DNA of 64,000 bases from Candidatus Cohnella colombiensis (GTDB lineage: Bacteria > Bacillota > Bacilli > Paenibacillales > Paenibacillaceae): NCBI GenBank assembly GCA_029203125.1, contig CP119317.1:2852001-2916000 (forward strand). The letters run 5' to 3'. The notes under the pieces were generated by a model that was not told the DNA's origin, did not search any database, and saw nothing but the letters and a program-made list of their open reading frames with translations. The stretch's first letter is position 1; every line of letters starts with the position of its first letter. Shown here one piece after another: positions 1-9,613 of the stretch. The translations under genes were made by a program, and so were the position numbers.

Positions 1-164
1 CCATGAAGCACAAATGTTGGCATCTGATAGCTGATCGTTTCCTTCGCCTCTGGTGCAGCTTCTTTGATCACATTCCTGATTGCTGAAAGCTTCTCCTGAA
101 CTTCAACCGGGAAGATTGAAATATAGTCGTCTATTGAATTGTATACCGCTTTATTACCTTCCAT
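1..164 (-). CDS. DUF1801 / YdhG-like protein, partial (3' end outside window)
   Basis: The reading frame starts at the ATG at 164 behind a GAGGAGGAG ribosome site at about 171-182 and leaves the window at position 1, so only about 54 N-terminal residues are visible. They include a DYISIFPVEVQEKLSAIR stretch and an APEAKETISYQMPTF motif, which is the typical start of small DUF1801 (YdhG/YyhG-like) proteins of about 120-145 residues. Members have been proposed as iron-chaperone-like proteins, but their role is not settled. It lies 33 bp downstream of the SDR gene on the same strand, so the two are probably co-transcribed. The family call is fairly secure; the function is unknown. Confidence 0.75.
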   Translation of the reverse strand, partial: MEGNKAVYNSIDDYISIFPVEVQEKLSAIRNVIKEAAPEAKETISYQMPTFVLH

Positions 165-197
165 ACAAGCTCTCCTCCTCTTCATTGCCTTACATAA

Positions 198-917
198 TTA
201 CCATGGCAGCAAATTTCCGAGATAGTCCATATAGATCGGTTTATTAGTCGGTGTAGCTTTAAACTCAAATATTCGATTTACAATCTGGCTAGCGGATTCA
301 TCTGCAGACAAATCTGCCTCCAAATTTAAACTCCCATGCATATAGGATTGTACCCAGCCCGGATGAAGCAACAATAATTGCCCCCCGGCTGACTTTATCT
401 GATTGTGAATAAGTGCTGATTGCATATTTAGCGCTGCCTTCGACATGCAATAGCCGAACCAGCTTGTCCGTTCACATTCCGCGATACTGCCTGCTTCAGA
501 TGAAATATTCACAATCAGCTTTCGATCGCTGGCAAGTACAAGTGGAGCAAGCGCATTTACAACCCGAAGCGGACCTAAAGAATTGACATTGAACACCTGC
601 TGCATCTCGTTAAAGTTGAGTGGCTCGTGAATCGTAGCTTCAGTATCACCTAAAACTCCCGCATTATTGATTAAGATATCCAGCTTGTCTGTGAGTGTAG
701 CAATCGTTTTAGCCGCTTGTGCAACGCTATGATCATTAGCGACATCAAGCTGTACGAGAGTTAACTTCCCTTCATATTCGTTAGCCAATTGATCCAATTG
801 CCCTTGATCTCTCATATATTGACTAGCAATAACGTTGTATTGCCGATGGAGTAGCTGCTTCACCAGCGCGTAACCCAATCCCCGATCTGCCCCAGTTACT
901 AATGCATAAGGTAGCAT
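198..917 (-). CDS. Short-chain dehydrogenase/reductase (SDR)
   Basis: A classical SDR of 239 residues, a normal length for the family. The dinucleotide-binding TGADRGLG motif is at residues 8-15, NNAG at 84-87, and the catalytic Ser (139/140) plus YCMSK give Tyr156 and Lys160. The protein should be a cytosolic NAD(P)H-dependent oxidoreductase; the substrate cannot be read from sequence. The Arg in the glycine motif hints at NADPH preference, which is inference. The start at 917 follows an AGAGGAGG site. It is divergent from the MATE gene across a 149-bp gap and is followed by the DUF1801 gene on the same strand. Confidence 0.9.
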   Translation of the reverse strand: MLPYALVTGADRGLGYALVKQLLHRQYNVIASQYMRDQGQLDQLANEYEGKLTLVQLDVANDHSVAQAAKTIATLTDKLDILINNAGVLGDTEATIHEPLNFNEMQQVFNVNSLGPLRVVNALAPLVLASDRKLIVNISSEAGSIAECERTSWFGYCMSKAALNMQSALIHNQIKSAGGQLLLLHPGWVQSYMHGSLNLEADLSADESASQIVNRIFEFKATPTNKPIYMDYLGNLLPW

Positions 918-1066
918 GATTTATAACCTCCTCTAAACAATGGGATCTTAACTTCCCTCTTCCAAATTTTATCACATCGCGTTCAGATGTAACATGATAC
1001 AATAAGAATGGCAGTTAATAGAGCATACCTCACTCTATAGCGAACACGAAAAGTAGTGATCATGCG

Positions 1067-2461
1067 ATGCAAAGATTAGGTACTGTTGTGACGAATAAGA
1101 CACAGTTTCTTTTAAACAAATATTTTACAGGCCACACAATGACCTACAAGCAGATGTTCGCAATGATTATCCCCATCTTTGTCGACATGGCTTTTATCGT
1201 TATTATGAGCATCATGAACACGGCTATGATCAGTTCCTCAGGTGTTGCCGCTGTCAGTGCAGTAAGCTCAGTGGATACGCTCAACATCTTTATTATGAGT
1301 GTATTCATTGCAATAGCTACAGGTGGAACAGTCATCGTTGCGCAATATAAGGGCAGTGGAAATCAAGAGATGGTATCCCGCACTGCTGCACAATCCATAT
1401 CTACAGTCACGCTAATATCCTTACTGATTAGCTTATTTGTCATTATTTTCAACACATCAACCTTGCAATTACTATTCGGCAGCGCAGAGGCTGAAGTACT
1501 CCACAACGCAAAAATCTTTCTAATTGGCAACTGCATTTCCTTTCCGTTCCTCGGCTTATACCAAGCGATCACAGGGGTGCTGCGTGGGGTAGCAGATACG
1601 AAAGCATGTCTGGTTCTATCCATTATATTGAACGCTACATATTTTTTCCTGAATATTATACTCATTACCATCTTCGATTTCGGTGTGATTGGGCTTACCG
1701 TTTCCTTAATTATTGCGAGAGTAATAGGTGCAGTTGCATCATTCATTTACTTGTTGAAATATGACCATACTTTGCGTTTTAAAGTAAAGGACGCATTGAA
1801 GTTAAACTACTCGATTATTAGAAAAATGATGTATATCGGTCTTCCCTTTGCTGCGGAGCAGATGTTCTTTAATGGTGGGAAAATACTTACACAAACGTTC
1901 ATCGTGCAGTTCGGAACGTTAGCAATGACAATCAATGCCATTAGCAACTCTATTGCCATGCTATTCCAAATGGTAGGAAACGCACTAGCCGTTGCAATCG
2001 TTACAATCGTTGGTCAATGTATTGGGCGCAATGACATTCCAGATGCAAGGAAGTTCATACGTTCTTTGCACGGCCTGTCCGCTGTCAGCTTCCTATTAAT
2101 GGCAGCGATCATTATCCCATTCTTTCCGATGATTGTGAACTTATTCTCGCCACCTGCCGAAATCGTTCCGACAATTTATATCCTAATGGTTATGCTCGCT
2201 ATTGCGCACCCTCTAGTATGGTCCATTAGTTTCATGATGCCTTCGGCTCTGCGGGCAGCAGGAGATTCGAAGTTCACATCAATCACTTCCTTGCTAACCA
2301 TGTGGTTATTCCGCATTATTTTGGGCTACATCTTGGGCGTTACCCTTGGGTATGGAATTATCGGAATCTGGATTGCTATGGTAGCTGAATGGGCAGTCCG
2401 CGGAGTTATATTCACATGGCGATACAAGGGCGACAAGTGGTATAAACATAAGCTGATCTAA
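1067..2461 (+). CDS. MATE family efflux transporter
   Basis: A 464-residue polytopic membrane protein with about 12 hydrophobic segments, the size and pattern of MATE (NorM/DinF-like) Na+- or H+-coupled multidrug antiporters. The N-terminal half carries a glycine-rich IATGGTVIVAQYKGSGN segment characteristic of the family. The ribosome site before 1067 is weak. An internal ATG at 1139 is possible, but the longer start keeps an NKYFTGHTM lead-in that I recall from homologs. The gene converges on the large cNMP-domain gene with only 5 bp between the stop codons and no separate terminator. A second, different MATE gene lies at 31110-32498. Substrate unknown. Confidence 0.88.
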   Translation: MQRLGTVVTNKTQFLLNKYFTGHTMTYKQMFAMIIPIFVDMAFIVIMSIMNTAMISSSGVAAVSAVSSVDTLNIFIMSVFIAIATGGTVIVAQYKGSGNQEMVSRTAAQSISTVTLISLLISLFVIIFNTSTLQLLFGSAEAEVLHNAKIFLIGNCISFPFLGLYQAITGVLRGVADTKACLVLSIILNATYFFLNIILITIFDFGVIGLTVSLIIARVIGAVASFIYLLKYDHTLRFKVKDALKLNYSIIRKMMYIGLPFAAEQMFFNGGKILTQTFIVQFGTLAMTINAISNSIAMLFQMVGNALAVAIVTIVGQCIGRNDIPDARKFIRSLHGLSAVSFLLMAAIIIPFFPMIVNLFSPPAEIVPTIYILMVMLAIAHPLVWSISFMMPSALRAAGDSKFTSITSLLTMWLFRIILGYILGVTLGYGIIGIWIAMVAEWAVRGVIFTWRYKGDKWYKHKLI

Positions 2462-2466
2462 CCCAT

Positions 2467-5400
2467 TTAAGTTCGTTGCTGGGTATCGAGGCATCGCTCG
2501 GCTAGTACATGGATGATTGCTTTAAGGACATCAATTCGTTGGAAACAGAAGCTCATGACTTGTTCTCTTGTAAGCTCAAGTAGCACCGTTGGTACATTGA
2601 CGGTGCAGTCGGCTGATCTGGGCTCACCATCGATTAGCGTCATCTCACCGAAGCATTGACCTACACCGAGCGTAGCTAAAATTTCGCTTCCCTTGTGAAT
2701 TTGGATCTGTCCTTCTACAATACCGTACATCGTATCACCATAATCTCCAATGCGACAAATTATCTCTCCTACCCCATATTCCCTTTCATTCACCAAACTC
2801 GCGAGTTGGATCAGGTCTTTCTGTGAGAAATTCGCAAATAAGCCGATTCTCTGTAGCGTCAATACGCGCTTCACAATTTTTGCGTTTTTAGCTTGATCTG
2901 ACATCGTTTCAAGTTCATCAACATCATGAGGTTCACGATGTTTTGCAGCAGCAACCTCATGCTGAATGGAATGGACAGCGTCTGACGATTCGATGTTAGC
3001 ATTCATGGATCGCAATCGACGGGACAGTATCTTCATCATTTCGCGCGCAATTTCGGTCCTCTCGAATAGTCCATTGAAGAACGCTTGAGAGGTCAACTGA
3101 TAGAGTTGCGTGTCCTCCTCTGCAACAATGGTTGCCGTTCTATGACCTTGCGTAATTACTGCCATCTCACCAAAACAATCACTCGTGCTAAGTTTTCCAA
3201 TTTTCGATCCATTTCGATATATACCTACTGAACCTTGCTTGATTAAATAGAGTGAGTCTCCTAGTTCCATTTCCTTGATGATTGGGGCGTCTTTGGATAC
3301 ATTTACTACCTCTAACAGCTGAGAAATCTTAAATAAATCTTTGCTCGACAATCCCGCGAACAATGAAACATGACTGAGCAAACGAACACGCTCCAATGGC
3401 TCTGCTTCTGTGCTTTGATCTGTTTCAACGTTCCGGACTTGATCAATTAAGCAACGCAACCAGGAATCACCTTGTCGATAAAGCCATTCAAGCTGTTCAT
3501 TGATGACAATTGAATCAGATTGCTCATTATGTATTGGAGCTTTATAGTCCATTATTTTCACCATTTCGGTACGAAGCTTACCATTGAGCAGCTGGTCTAT
3601 TGCTTCAGCCGCATTCGCCTGCTGCCTGACATCACCCGTTGCCCAATTTACATATACGCGATTGATCGTTTGAGTGTCGTAGACGATTGCTAGTAGCTGA
3701 AATATAGTTCTGATTTGTCTGACTTTGATTTCGTCCATTTCTTTATTGATCCAAGCAAGCTCGTTCACCTTCGGGATCTGCTCGCTGTGCTCAACATACG
3801 CCCAGAATGTCTCAATCTCCCCGGTTATTAATCGTTCTCCATATACGGGCTGAATGAAGCAAAGATTGTCCTTCATCCGTGTAACAGACTCGAGCACCTT
3901 GTCTCGCATGTCCGTCGTCAAATGCTCATAACGCTCAAGTAATGCATCGAACGCTGTTTGTGATGCGAATCTTTCGATTACGAGTGGGATGTGATGATGA
4001 TTGTCTTCTGAATACATGTAGGGTGTAAGTACTCGTAAGATGTCCGCTTCGTTGTAAACTGCTAATGCTTCGATTGCTTGCTGCCTTGTCGTGCTATCCT
4101 TTAAGAGTGGAACAATATGTGGAATAAGCTCGGGAATTGTGAGTAGCTTAGCTGAATGCAACGCGCTAATTTTTACTTGCTCGGAAGCATCTGATAGCAT
4201 CGGTATTAATGGTTTATAAAATCTAGCAATCCCGATCAAGCCGAAAATTGCAGCCATCGCCTCTCTTTCATCCTCGCGAATGCTGCCCATCATCTCCTTT
4301 AATGATCCGACCGCGTGAAACATCCCTTCAATTCCATAATATTTAATTAATCCCGCGATAGATACGGAACGAATATGAATATCTTTGTCTTTCAATAACT
4401 GGATCATCCGTTCTTGATGCGGTTCTTTCGCATATGCTGCCACTGCCAAAATCGCACTGGACCGCACATTGATATCCACTGATTCCAATAGCGACTCCAA
4501 TAGATGCTCAGCTGATCTCGGTGTCTCTGCTTGGATATATTTCAACATCTCAATGCGAATTTGTTCAGACGGATGTTTCAATAACGGTTCGAAATACGGA
4601 GCCATATCGAATCCATCTACACTCTGTAGAAATTGAAAAGCATACAGCGCTTGTTGCGGATCGTTACCTCTTAATGCGTCAACCATGATCTGAATACTAG
4701 CAGGATCCATCAAATTAACATGTTCACCTTCTATATTCATATCTTTCGACTGCAACGTTGAAAGTAGTAATGCTAGATAAGTCTTCTTGATCTTGATTGC
4801 TGCGATCACACAGCAAATCATCAAGCCCAGAATGATATAGCTAAATTGTTCTATCGATATATATTGAGATAAGAGAATCAAGCCAACTGCAGCCACACCT
4901 TTAGCGCCATTTCGGGCAATCCCATCGATGAATGCCTTCGCTTTCCCTCTCCATTCCGGTGGAATCGGGAACATAATTAACTGGTTAACAGAGCTGTATA
5001 TGGTGTCGCCCAGCACTTTGTCACTGCCCTTTACCATTGTCGCAATGGCAAGAATGGGCACAATCAGCAACAGGACACTTCCAGATAACAGGACGATAGG
5101 AAAGACGAGAATAGCTGTCGTTACGCCGAAACGAGTAATCATTTTTCCAGAAATAAATAATTGTACGAGTAAAGCCAGAAGCCCTGCATAGCCATAGAAG
5201 CTTCCCATAAAGCCGGCCAGAGCTTCATTTTGCAAACTACTGCGTAAAATCGTCTTAAATTGATAATCGATAAGCGTTAAAGAAATGGTTATTGTGGCTG
5301 CAACTATAGCTACATAGCGCAAATGAGGAACTGATTGAAATAATCCTTTCTTCGCTTCCTTGCTACGTTCTATTCTCTTGTCAGCACTCTTTGGGGCTAT

Positions 5401-6045
5401 CTTTACAGCAAAAGCTTCATTCCGGTCAGAAATCTTTACATAGATACACATAACGAAGAACAGGCTAAGCAGTTGAAAGCCTGCATATACATAGATTAAG
5501 TTTTCTGTACCTATCGGTTGTGCCAATGCTTTCAGACCGAAACCGCTAAGGATGCCCCCGACAATCCCTCCACTTCCGACCCACCCAATCGTTCGTTTGG
5601 CTTTACGTTGATCCAATACTGCCGTAGCGAATTGCCAGAAGCATACAATCATAAGGAAATTCAAAACATCGAATCCAATATAGATGAAAGGCAATATTCC
5701 ATTTATTCCAATTGCAATTAATAATCGAGAGACTAGCGCTAGTAAGCCCGCGCTTATTATTACAGCAATTACAATAACATCTGTACGAAATCGACTGCAT
5801 AATTTCTGATATACAATGCCAACTAAAATCAATATTATCGCTTGTGGCAAATACATATAGGATAACACGGAGGCATCATATGCGCTCAAAAATAAAGTAT
5901 CCGCTGCAGTTCGACCAACCGTTGCAGCGGATACAACACAAAACAAATAACCAAATAGAAAAAACACTTTTGAATATTCAAGTCGATCCGATTGTAGCTG
6001 ACGAACGATCGATGTCAGTGGATTTTTCAATATGCGCCTTTCCAT
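2467..6045 (-). CDS. TLC (Npt-type) transporter-like membrane protein fused to HEAT repeats and two cNMP-binding domains
   Basis: About 1192 residues. The N-terminal ~430 residues form a polytopic membrane region resembling the ATP/ADP translocase (TLC/Npt) branch of the MFS. Residues ~460-750 hold helical HEAT-like repeats. Two cyclic-nucleotide-binding folds follow, at ~890-1010 and ~1065-1185; each carries the phosphate-cassette-like FGEM motif (DCFGEMAVITQGHRTATI and QCFGEMTLIDGEPRSADC). In the second cassette the RSA order matches the canonical cNMP site; in the first it is RTA. No DNA-binding helix follows. The start is set at 6045 because GGAGGG precedes it at proper spacing; the longer frame would begin upstream of that site. 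The arrangement suggests ligand-gated transport or signalling, which is inference. Confidence 0.75.
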   Translation of the reverse strand: MERRILKNPLTSIVRQLQSDRLEYSKVFFLFGYLFCVVSAATVGRTAADTLFLSAYDASVLSYMYLPQAIILILVGIVYQKLCSRFRTDVIVIAVIISAGLLALVSRLLIAIGINGILPFIYIGFDVLNFLMIVCFWQFATAVLDQRKAKRTIGWVGSGGIVGGILSGFGLKALAQPIGTENLIYVYAGFQLLSLFFVMCIYVKISDRNEAFAVKIAPKSADKRIERSKEAKKGLFQSVPHLRYVAIVAATITISLTLIDYQFKTILRSSLQNEALAGFMGSFYGYAGLLALLVQLFISGKMITRFGVTTAILVFPIVLLSGSVLLLIVPILAIATMVKGSDKVLGDTIYSSVNQLIMFPIPPEWRGKAKAFIDGIARNGAKGVAAVGLILLSQYISIEQFSYIILGLMICCVIAAIKIKKTYLALLLSTLQSKDMNIEGEHVNLMDPASIQIMVDALRGNDPQQALYAFQFLQSVDGFDMAPYFEPLLKHPSEQIRIEMLKYIQAETPRSAEHLLESLLESVDINVRSSAILAVAAYAKEPHQERMIQLLKDKDIHIRSVSIAGLIKYYGIEGMFHAVGSLKEMMGSIREDEREAMAAIFGLIGIARFYKPLIPMLSDASEQVKISALHSAKLLTIPELIPHIVPLLKDSTTRQQAIEALAVYNEADILRVLTPYMYSEDNHHHIPLVIERFASQTAFDALLERYEHLTTDMRDKVLESVTRMKDNLCFIQPVYGERLITGEIETFWAYVEHSEQIPKVNELAWINKEMDEIKVRQIRTIFQLLAIVYDTQTINRVYVNWATGDVRQQANAAEAIDQLLNGKLRTEMVKIMDYKAPIHNEQSDSIVINEQLEWLYRQGDSWLRCLIDQVRNVETDQSTEAEPLERVRLLSHVSLFAGLSSKDLFKISQLLEVVNVSKDAPIIKEMELGDSLYLIKQGSVGIYRNGSKIGKLSTSDCFGEMAVITQGHRTATIVAEEDTQLYQLTSQAFFNGLFERTEIAREMMKILSRRLRSMNANIESSDAVHSIQHEVAAAKHREPHDVDELETMSDQAKNAKIVKRVLTLQRIGLFANFSQKDLIQLASLVNEREYGVGEIICRIGDYGDTMYGIVEGQIQIHKGSEILATLGVGQCFGEMTLIDGEPRSADCTVNVPTVLLELTREQVMSFCFQRIDVLKAIIHVLAERCLDTQQRT

Positions 6046-6135
6046 TAGACCCTCCAATAAATACATACTGATATTAGACAGTCTTATTGTAAGCTAATTG
6101 ACTCTATGATAAAAGTGGCCGAATTGGATAAATTT

Positions 6136-6177
6136 AAAAGGAAAGGACCTTCCACTAGGAGAAGGTCCTTTCCTTTT
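6136..6177. terminator. Bidirectional rho-independent terminator
   Basis: A 17-bp near-perfect inverted repeat, AAAAGGAAAGGACCTTC against GAAGGTCCTTTCCTTTT with an 8-base loop, with A and T tracts on the two sides. It lies downstream of the L25 gene on the minus strand and upstream of the large fusion gene, so it separates the two transcription units. Confidence 0.85.
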
Positions 6178-6196
6178 ATAAATAGGCGTAACAGTA

Positions 6197-6748
6197 TTAA
6201 CCTGCCTTAGGTGGAATAATCGAAACGAGTTGTTCATCGACGGATGAAATCAAGCTCACGCCCGCAGGTATATCAAGATTACCCACAACGAGCGACTCCC
6301 CAATGTTCATATCACTTAGATCGACTGTGATCAATGAAGGGATATTCGCCGGGAGCGCTTCAATTTCGATGAGTGTACTTTGTATTTGAATAACACCGCC
6401 TAGCTTTGCGATGTTCGCAGTTCCCGTATATTCAACAGTAACCTTAGTACGGACAACTTCATTATCGTTCACACGAAGAAAATCAACATGGATATATTCC
6501 CGTGTTACTGGATCTCGTTGTACGTCCTCTAACAATACAGCAATTTTACCTTTGCCTTCTAGCTCTATTTCCAAAACTCCAGAATCCCCAGTTCTCGTAT
6601 ACTGCTGAAATTCCTTAGCTGACAGATCTATCATAATGTTATCTGACTTTGCCCCAAAAATAATTCCCGGCAATCTGTAACCCGTACGAAGTCTCTTAAG
6701 TGCTGAACGATTCATATGTTCACGTGGTTTCGCTTGTAACATGATCAT
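6197..6748 (-). CDS. ctc: 50S ribosomal protein L25 / general stress protein Ctc
   Basis: A 183-residue protein with an N-terminal L25 5S-rRNA-binding domain (RSALKRLRTGYRLPGIIFG, then a VLLEDVQRDPVTREYIHVDF segment) and a C-terminal TL5/Ctc beta domain. This is the two-domain Ctc form, not the short enterobacterial L25. In Bacillus the gene is part of the general stress regulon; no sigma-B promoter was recognised with confidence here. The start at 6748 is chosen because GGGAG lies about 10 bases upstream; an earlier in-frame GTG overlaps that site. A 27-codon reading frame with its own ribosome site ends 15 bp upstream. Confidence 0.92.
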   Translation of the reverse strand: MIMLQAKPREHMNRSALKRLRTGYRLPGIIFGAKSDNIMIDLSAKEFQQYTRTGDSGVLEIELEGKGKIAVLLEDVQRDPVTREYIHVDFLRVNDNEVVRTKVTVEYTGTANIAKLGGVIQIQSTLIEIEALPANIPSLITVDLSDMNIGESLVVGNLDIPAGVSLISSVDEQLVSIIPPKAG

Positions 6749-6763
6749 TAGTAAATACACTCC

Positions 6764-6847
6764 CTATTCGTTATTGTGCTCTCGCAATCGATCTACAACT
6801 TCGACCTTTGATTCCGCCCCTCTCACGAGGGGAATATCGAGCACCAT
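6764..6847 (-). CDS. Possible 27-residue small ORF upstream of ctc
   Basis: ATG at 6847 preceded by a GGTGGTGAT ribosome-site-like stretch; the frame runs 27 codons and ends at 6764, 15 bp before the ctc start, with the ctc ribosome site right after the stop. The peptide begins MVLDIPLVRG and ends in RLREHNNE, a plausible amphipathic composition. It could be a translated leader, a small protein or chance. No homolog is known to me. Confidence 0.3.
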   Translation of the reverse strand: MVLDIPLVRGAESKVEVVDRLREHNNE

Positions 6848-6898
6848 AACATCACCACCCTATATACATTTAATGTAATAACTCAACGAGTACGCGAC

Positions 6899-6932
6899 AA
6901 GGCATCCCGCTCGTATTAGAGCGAAATGCCTT
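6899..6932. terminator. Inverted repeat, possible terminator between TetR gene and ctc
   Basis: AAGGCAT...GCTC pairs with GAGC...ATGCCTT around a 6-base loop, with a 3-base asymmetry inside the stem. It sits downstream of the TetR gene on the minus strand. The T tract that should follow is poor, so termination is likely but not certain. Confidence 0.45.
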
Positions 6933-7012
6933 ATTAGGTATACTATATCATATTTTAGTCTATTAGTCATCTTAACATCAGAGAGCTAGGTGTTAGTTGT
7001 TAGGTTTAAATA

Positions 7013-7888
7013 TCAACGCTGTTTCAGATATAACCACGTAATATTTATGATTTCCCTGGCCGTCTTGTAATAGGATGAATCTTGATAAGCATCGGCAAGC
7101 GGCTGGAGCAATGCTTGAATGACGACCTCGCGTAATATGGTTTGCTCGATCTCATAATGCAATGCTTGTGTGAGTTCTATTTGCGCTCTCGTTAAGCTCT
7201 CTACTTGCAACAGTTCTTCCAGCATTTCCAGCAATTCAGATTTATCCACGCGCTCCATATGCAGATTGTCCTTCAGAAACGTTAATTTCTCGTTGTCCAA
7301 TACGGCAGTGTTGTCGTGGATGAGTGAATGTATGATATTCGGCAAATAGCGAAAAACTGAGGTAGTAACCTTTTTGCGATCGATTAAACTTTGATGTGAA
7401 ATTTTCCCCGTGAACAATAAAGTGTGCAACATACCATGTAAAATAACAGAGCATTCAAACGCATGTGGCCGCAGCTCTTCACCAAATACGTCAACTAATC
7501 GTTCTGCTGTCCATTCGAAATCGAGCAGTCTATATTGCAACACAAGCCTCTTTAATTCAATTTCGCCTAAATGAAAGATCTCTTCGACAACATTGTGATA
7601 GCCTCTTTTTTCACTTAGTCCACCAATCATTGAAATTTGTTCGATGAGAAGATTGACATCTGACAAGTCTTTACCAATCGTAAGCTCCGTCCGACTTAAG
7701 CTTGATTCATGATAGTTATACTCCAGCAAAGCGCCAATACATTCATTTTTTGATGAAAAATAATTATAAAACGTACCCTTCGAAATCTGAGCGTGTTCAA
7801 TAATGTCCTGTATTGAAGTTTGCTGAATGCCTTTTTCCAAAAAAAGTGCCAAGGTATGCTCCAGAACAACTTTCTTGCGTTTATTCAT
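7013..7888 (-). CDS. TetR/AcrR family regulator
   Basis: A 291-residue protein. An N-terminal TetR DNA-binding domain covers residues ~5-50 (KKVVLEHTLALFLEKGIQ, then a TSIQDIIEHAQISKGTFYNY helix-turn-helix and FSSKNE). The remaining ~240 residues are helical and longer than the usual ~150-residue ligand domain, so this is one of the larger TetR proteins. AAGGAG precedes the ATG at 7888. It is divergent from an MFS drug exporter across a 176-bp gap, the classic layout for a repressor controlling its neighbour and itself; that regulation is inference. Confidence 0.85.
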   Translation of the reverse strand: MNKRKKVVLEHTLALFLEKGIQQTSIQDIIEHAQISKGTFYNYFSSKNECIGALLEYNYHESSLSRTELTIGKDLSDVNLLIEQISMIGGLSEKRGYHNVVEEIFHLGEIELKRLVLQYRLLDFEWTAERLVDVFGEELRPHAFECSVILHGMLHTLLFTGKISHQSLIDRKKVTTSVFRYLPNIIHSLIHDNTAVLDNEKLTFLKDNLHMERVDKSELLEMLEELLQVESLTRAQIELTQALHYEIEQTILREVVIQALLQPLADAYQDSSYYKTAREIINITWLYLKQR

Positions 7889-7975
7889 AGGGTCTCCTTA
7901 TAACACATGTAATGAGATAATTATAATCTTATTCGTTTTCTGTATCAACAAAATTGTACTTCGAGTTTAAAATAG

Positions 7976-8004
7976 TTGAAAAATTTGTACTGATGTTATA
8001 AAAT
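7976..8004 (+). promoter_or_regulatory. Putative sigma-A promoter of MFS exporter
   Basis: TTGAAA at 7976-7981, a 17-base spacer and TAAAAT at 7999-8004, 60 bp before the MFS start. The element TTGTACT...TAAAAT occurs twice about 30 bp apart in this gap and may mark the TetR-binding area. Confidence 0.5.
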
Positions 8005-8064
8005 CATTCAATGCACTATTTTTTAAGTGACATTATTAACAAAGGAAAGAGGAGTCTTATTTAG

Positions 8065-9543
8065 ATGAGCACAAACGTTACACTACCAAAACCCCCGTAT
8101 GTCATGATAGCTATTCTGTTTTTTGGTGCATTTGTTTCATTCTTAAACAACTCATTAATGAATGTCGCGCTTCCAACAATCATGTTAGATTTCGGAATCG
8201 AGGATTATTCGATTGTACAATGGCTTTCGACGGGTTACATGCTCGTAAGCGGAATATTGATCCCCGTGTCGGCTTTCTTGCTCTTAAAATTCACAAACAG
8301 AACTTTGTTTATTACTTCAATGACAATTTTCACCATAGGTACCGTTATCGCCGCTATTGCTCCGAATTTCGGTATTTTGTTGGCAGGGCGTATGGCTCAA
8401 GCCGCCGGATCAGCCGCTATGTCTCCATTGCTGATGAATGTAATGCTAGTCAGCTTTCCAAGAGAAAAACGCGGTGCAGCGATGGGGATCTTCGGTCTTG
8501 TTATGATCACCGCTCCTGCTCTAGGTCCGACATTGTCAGGGTACATTGTGGAATTTTATAACTGGCGTTTATTGTTTGAGATGATTATCCCATTTGGAGT
8601 AATTAGTGTATTGCTTGCCATTTGGAAGTTGAAAAATGTAATGCCAACCCAGTCAGTCAAGCTGGATTATTTCTCCGTAGTATTGTCCACACTTGGCTTA
8701 GGCGGGCTGCTCTATGGCTGCAGTATGGCCAGCTCCTCGGGTTGGTCAGATTCCGTCGTCATCTCTACAATTGTAATTGGAGCAATTGCATTAACGCTGT
8801 TCATCCTGCGCCAGTTCATGATGGATCAACCCTTATTGGATTTACGTGTGTACAAACATCCGATGTTTGCGCTTGGCTCAGCTATATCGGTTGTGAATGC
8901 AGTAGCTATGTTCTCCGGGATGATTTTAACTCCGGCATATGTACAGAGCGTACGCGGAATTTCACCTCTAGATTCTGGTTTAATGATGCTCCCTGGCGCA
9001 CTTATTATGGCGCTCATGATGCCGATAACAGGTAAGCTGTTCGATAAGTATGGCCCTCGCATGTTGTCGTTTGTAGGTCTGACAATCACAGCGCTCGCAA
9101 CATATATGTTATCTCATTTGCAAATCGATTCTTCTTACAATTACATTATCTTAATTTATTCTTTACGGATGTTCGGGATCTCTATGGTCATGATGCCGAT
9201 TATGACGAATGGGATGAACCAATTGCCTACGAGATTAAATCCTCATGGGACAGCCGTGAACAACACGATTCAACAGGTTGCCGGAGCGATTGGTACAGCA
9301 ATATTTGTAACGATCATGAACTCTCACGCTGCGAAGGGTGCGGCCAAGCTCATGGCAGGTCTCGACCCAACCGCAATAGGTGTAGAGCAGATGGCGAGCA
9401 TTAAACAGCAAGCATTACTTGAAGGGATACAATATACATTCCTTATCGCGACATTCACTTCGATAGTTGCTTTGTTGCTAAGTTTCTTCATGAAACGTGT
9501 GGATGTCAGTAAAGCAGCTTTGGCCAAGATTGAGGCTGAGTAA
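8065..9543 (+). CDS. MFS exporter, DHA2 (14-TM) family
   Basis: A 492-residue membrane protein with the DHA2 hallmarks: a NNSLMNVALPTIMLDF motif in the first membrane segment, a GRMAQAAGSA segment, and the exporter motif GPTLSGYIVEFYNWR (motif C-like, ALGPTLSG). The length and ~14 hydrophobic segments fit EmrB/QacA-type proton-coupled drug efflux. A GGAAAGAGGAG site precedes the ATG. It is probably controlled by the divergent TetR protein and is ended by the strong hairpin at 9572. The exported compound is unknown. Confidence 0.88.
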   Translation: MSTNVTLPKPPYVMIAILFFGAFVSFLNNSLMNVALPTIMLDFGIEDYSIVQWLSTGYMLVSGILIPVSAFLLLKFTNRTLFITSMTIFTIGTVIAAIAPNFGILLAGRMAQAAGSAAMSPLLMNVMLVSFPREKRGAAMGIFGLVMITAPALGPTLSGYIVEFYNWRLLFEMIIPFGVISVLLAIWKLKNVMPTQSVKLDYFSVVLSTLGLGGLLYGCSMASSSGWSDSVVISTIVIGAIALTLFILRQFMMDQPLLDLRVYKHPMFALGSAISVVNAVAMFSGMILTPAYVQSVRGISPLDSGLMMLPGALIMALMMPITGKLFDKYGPRMLSFVGLTITALATYMLSHLQIDSSYNYIILIYSLRMFGISMVMMPIMTNGMNQLPTRLNPHGTAVNNTIQQVAGAIGTAIFVTIMNSHAAKGAAKLMAGLDPTAIGVEQMASIKQQALLEGIQYTFLIATFTSIVALLLSFFMKRVDVSKAALAKIEAE

Positions 9544-9571
9544 GAGTTAATCCGGTCTTCGGCGTCCTTGG

Positions 9572-9613
9572 AAAATGCAGTCCGCTTCTTTAATAGGCGG
9601 ACTGCATTTTTAT
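9572..9613 (+). terminator. Rho-independent terminator of MFS exporter
   Basis: AAAATGCAGTCCGC and GCGGACTGCATTTT form a 14-bp perfect stem with an 11-base loop and a run of T. It starts 28 bp after the stop codon. Confidence 0.9.
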
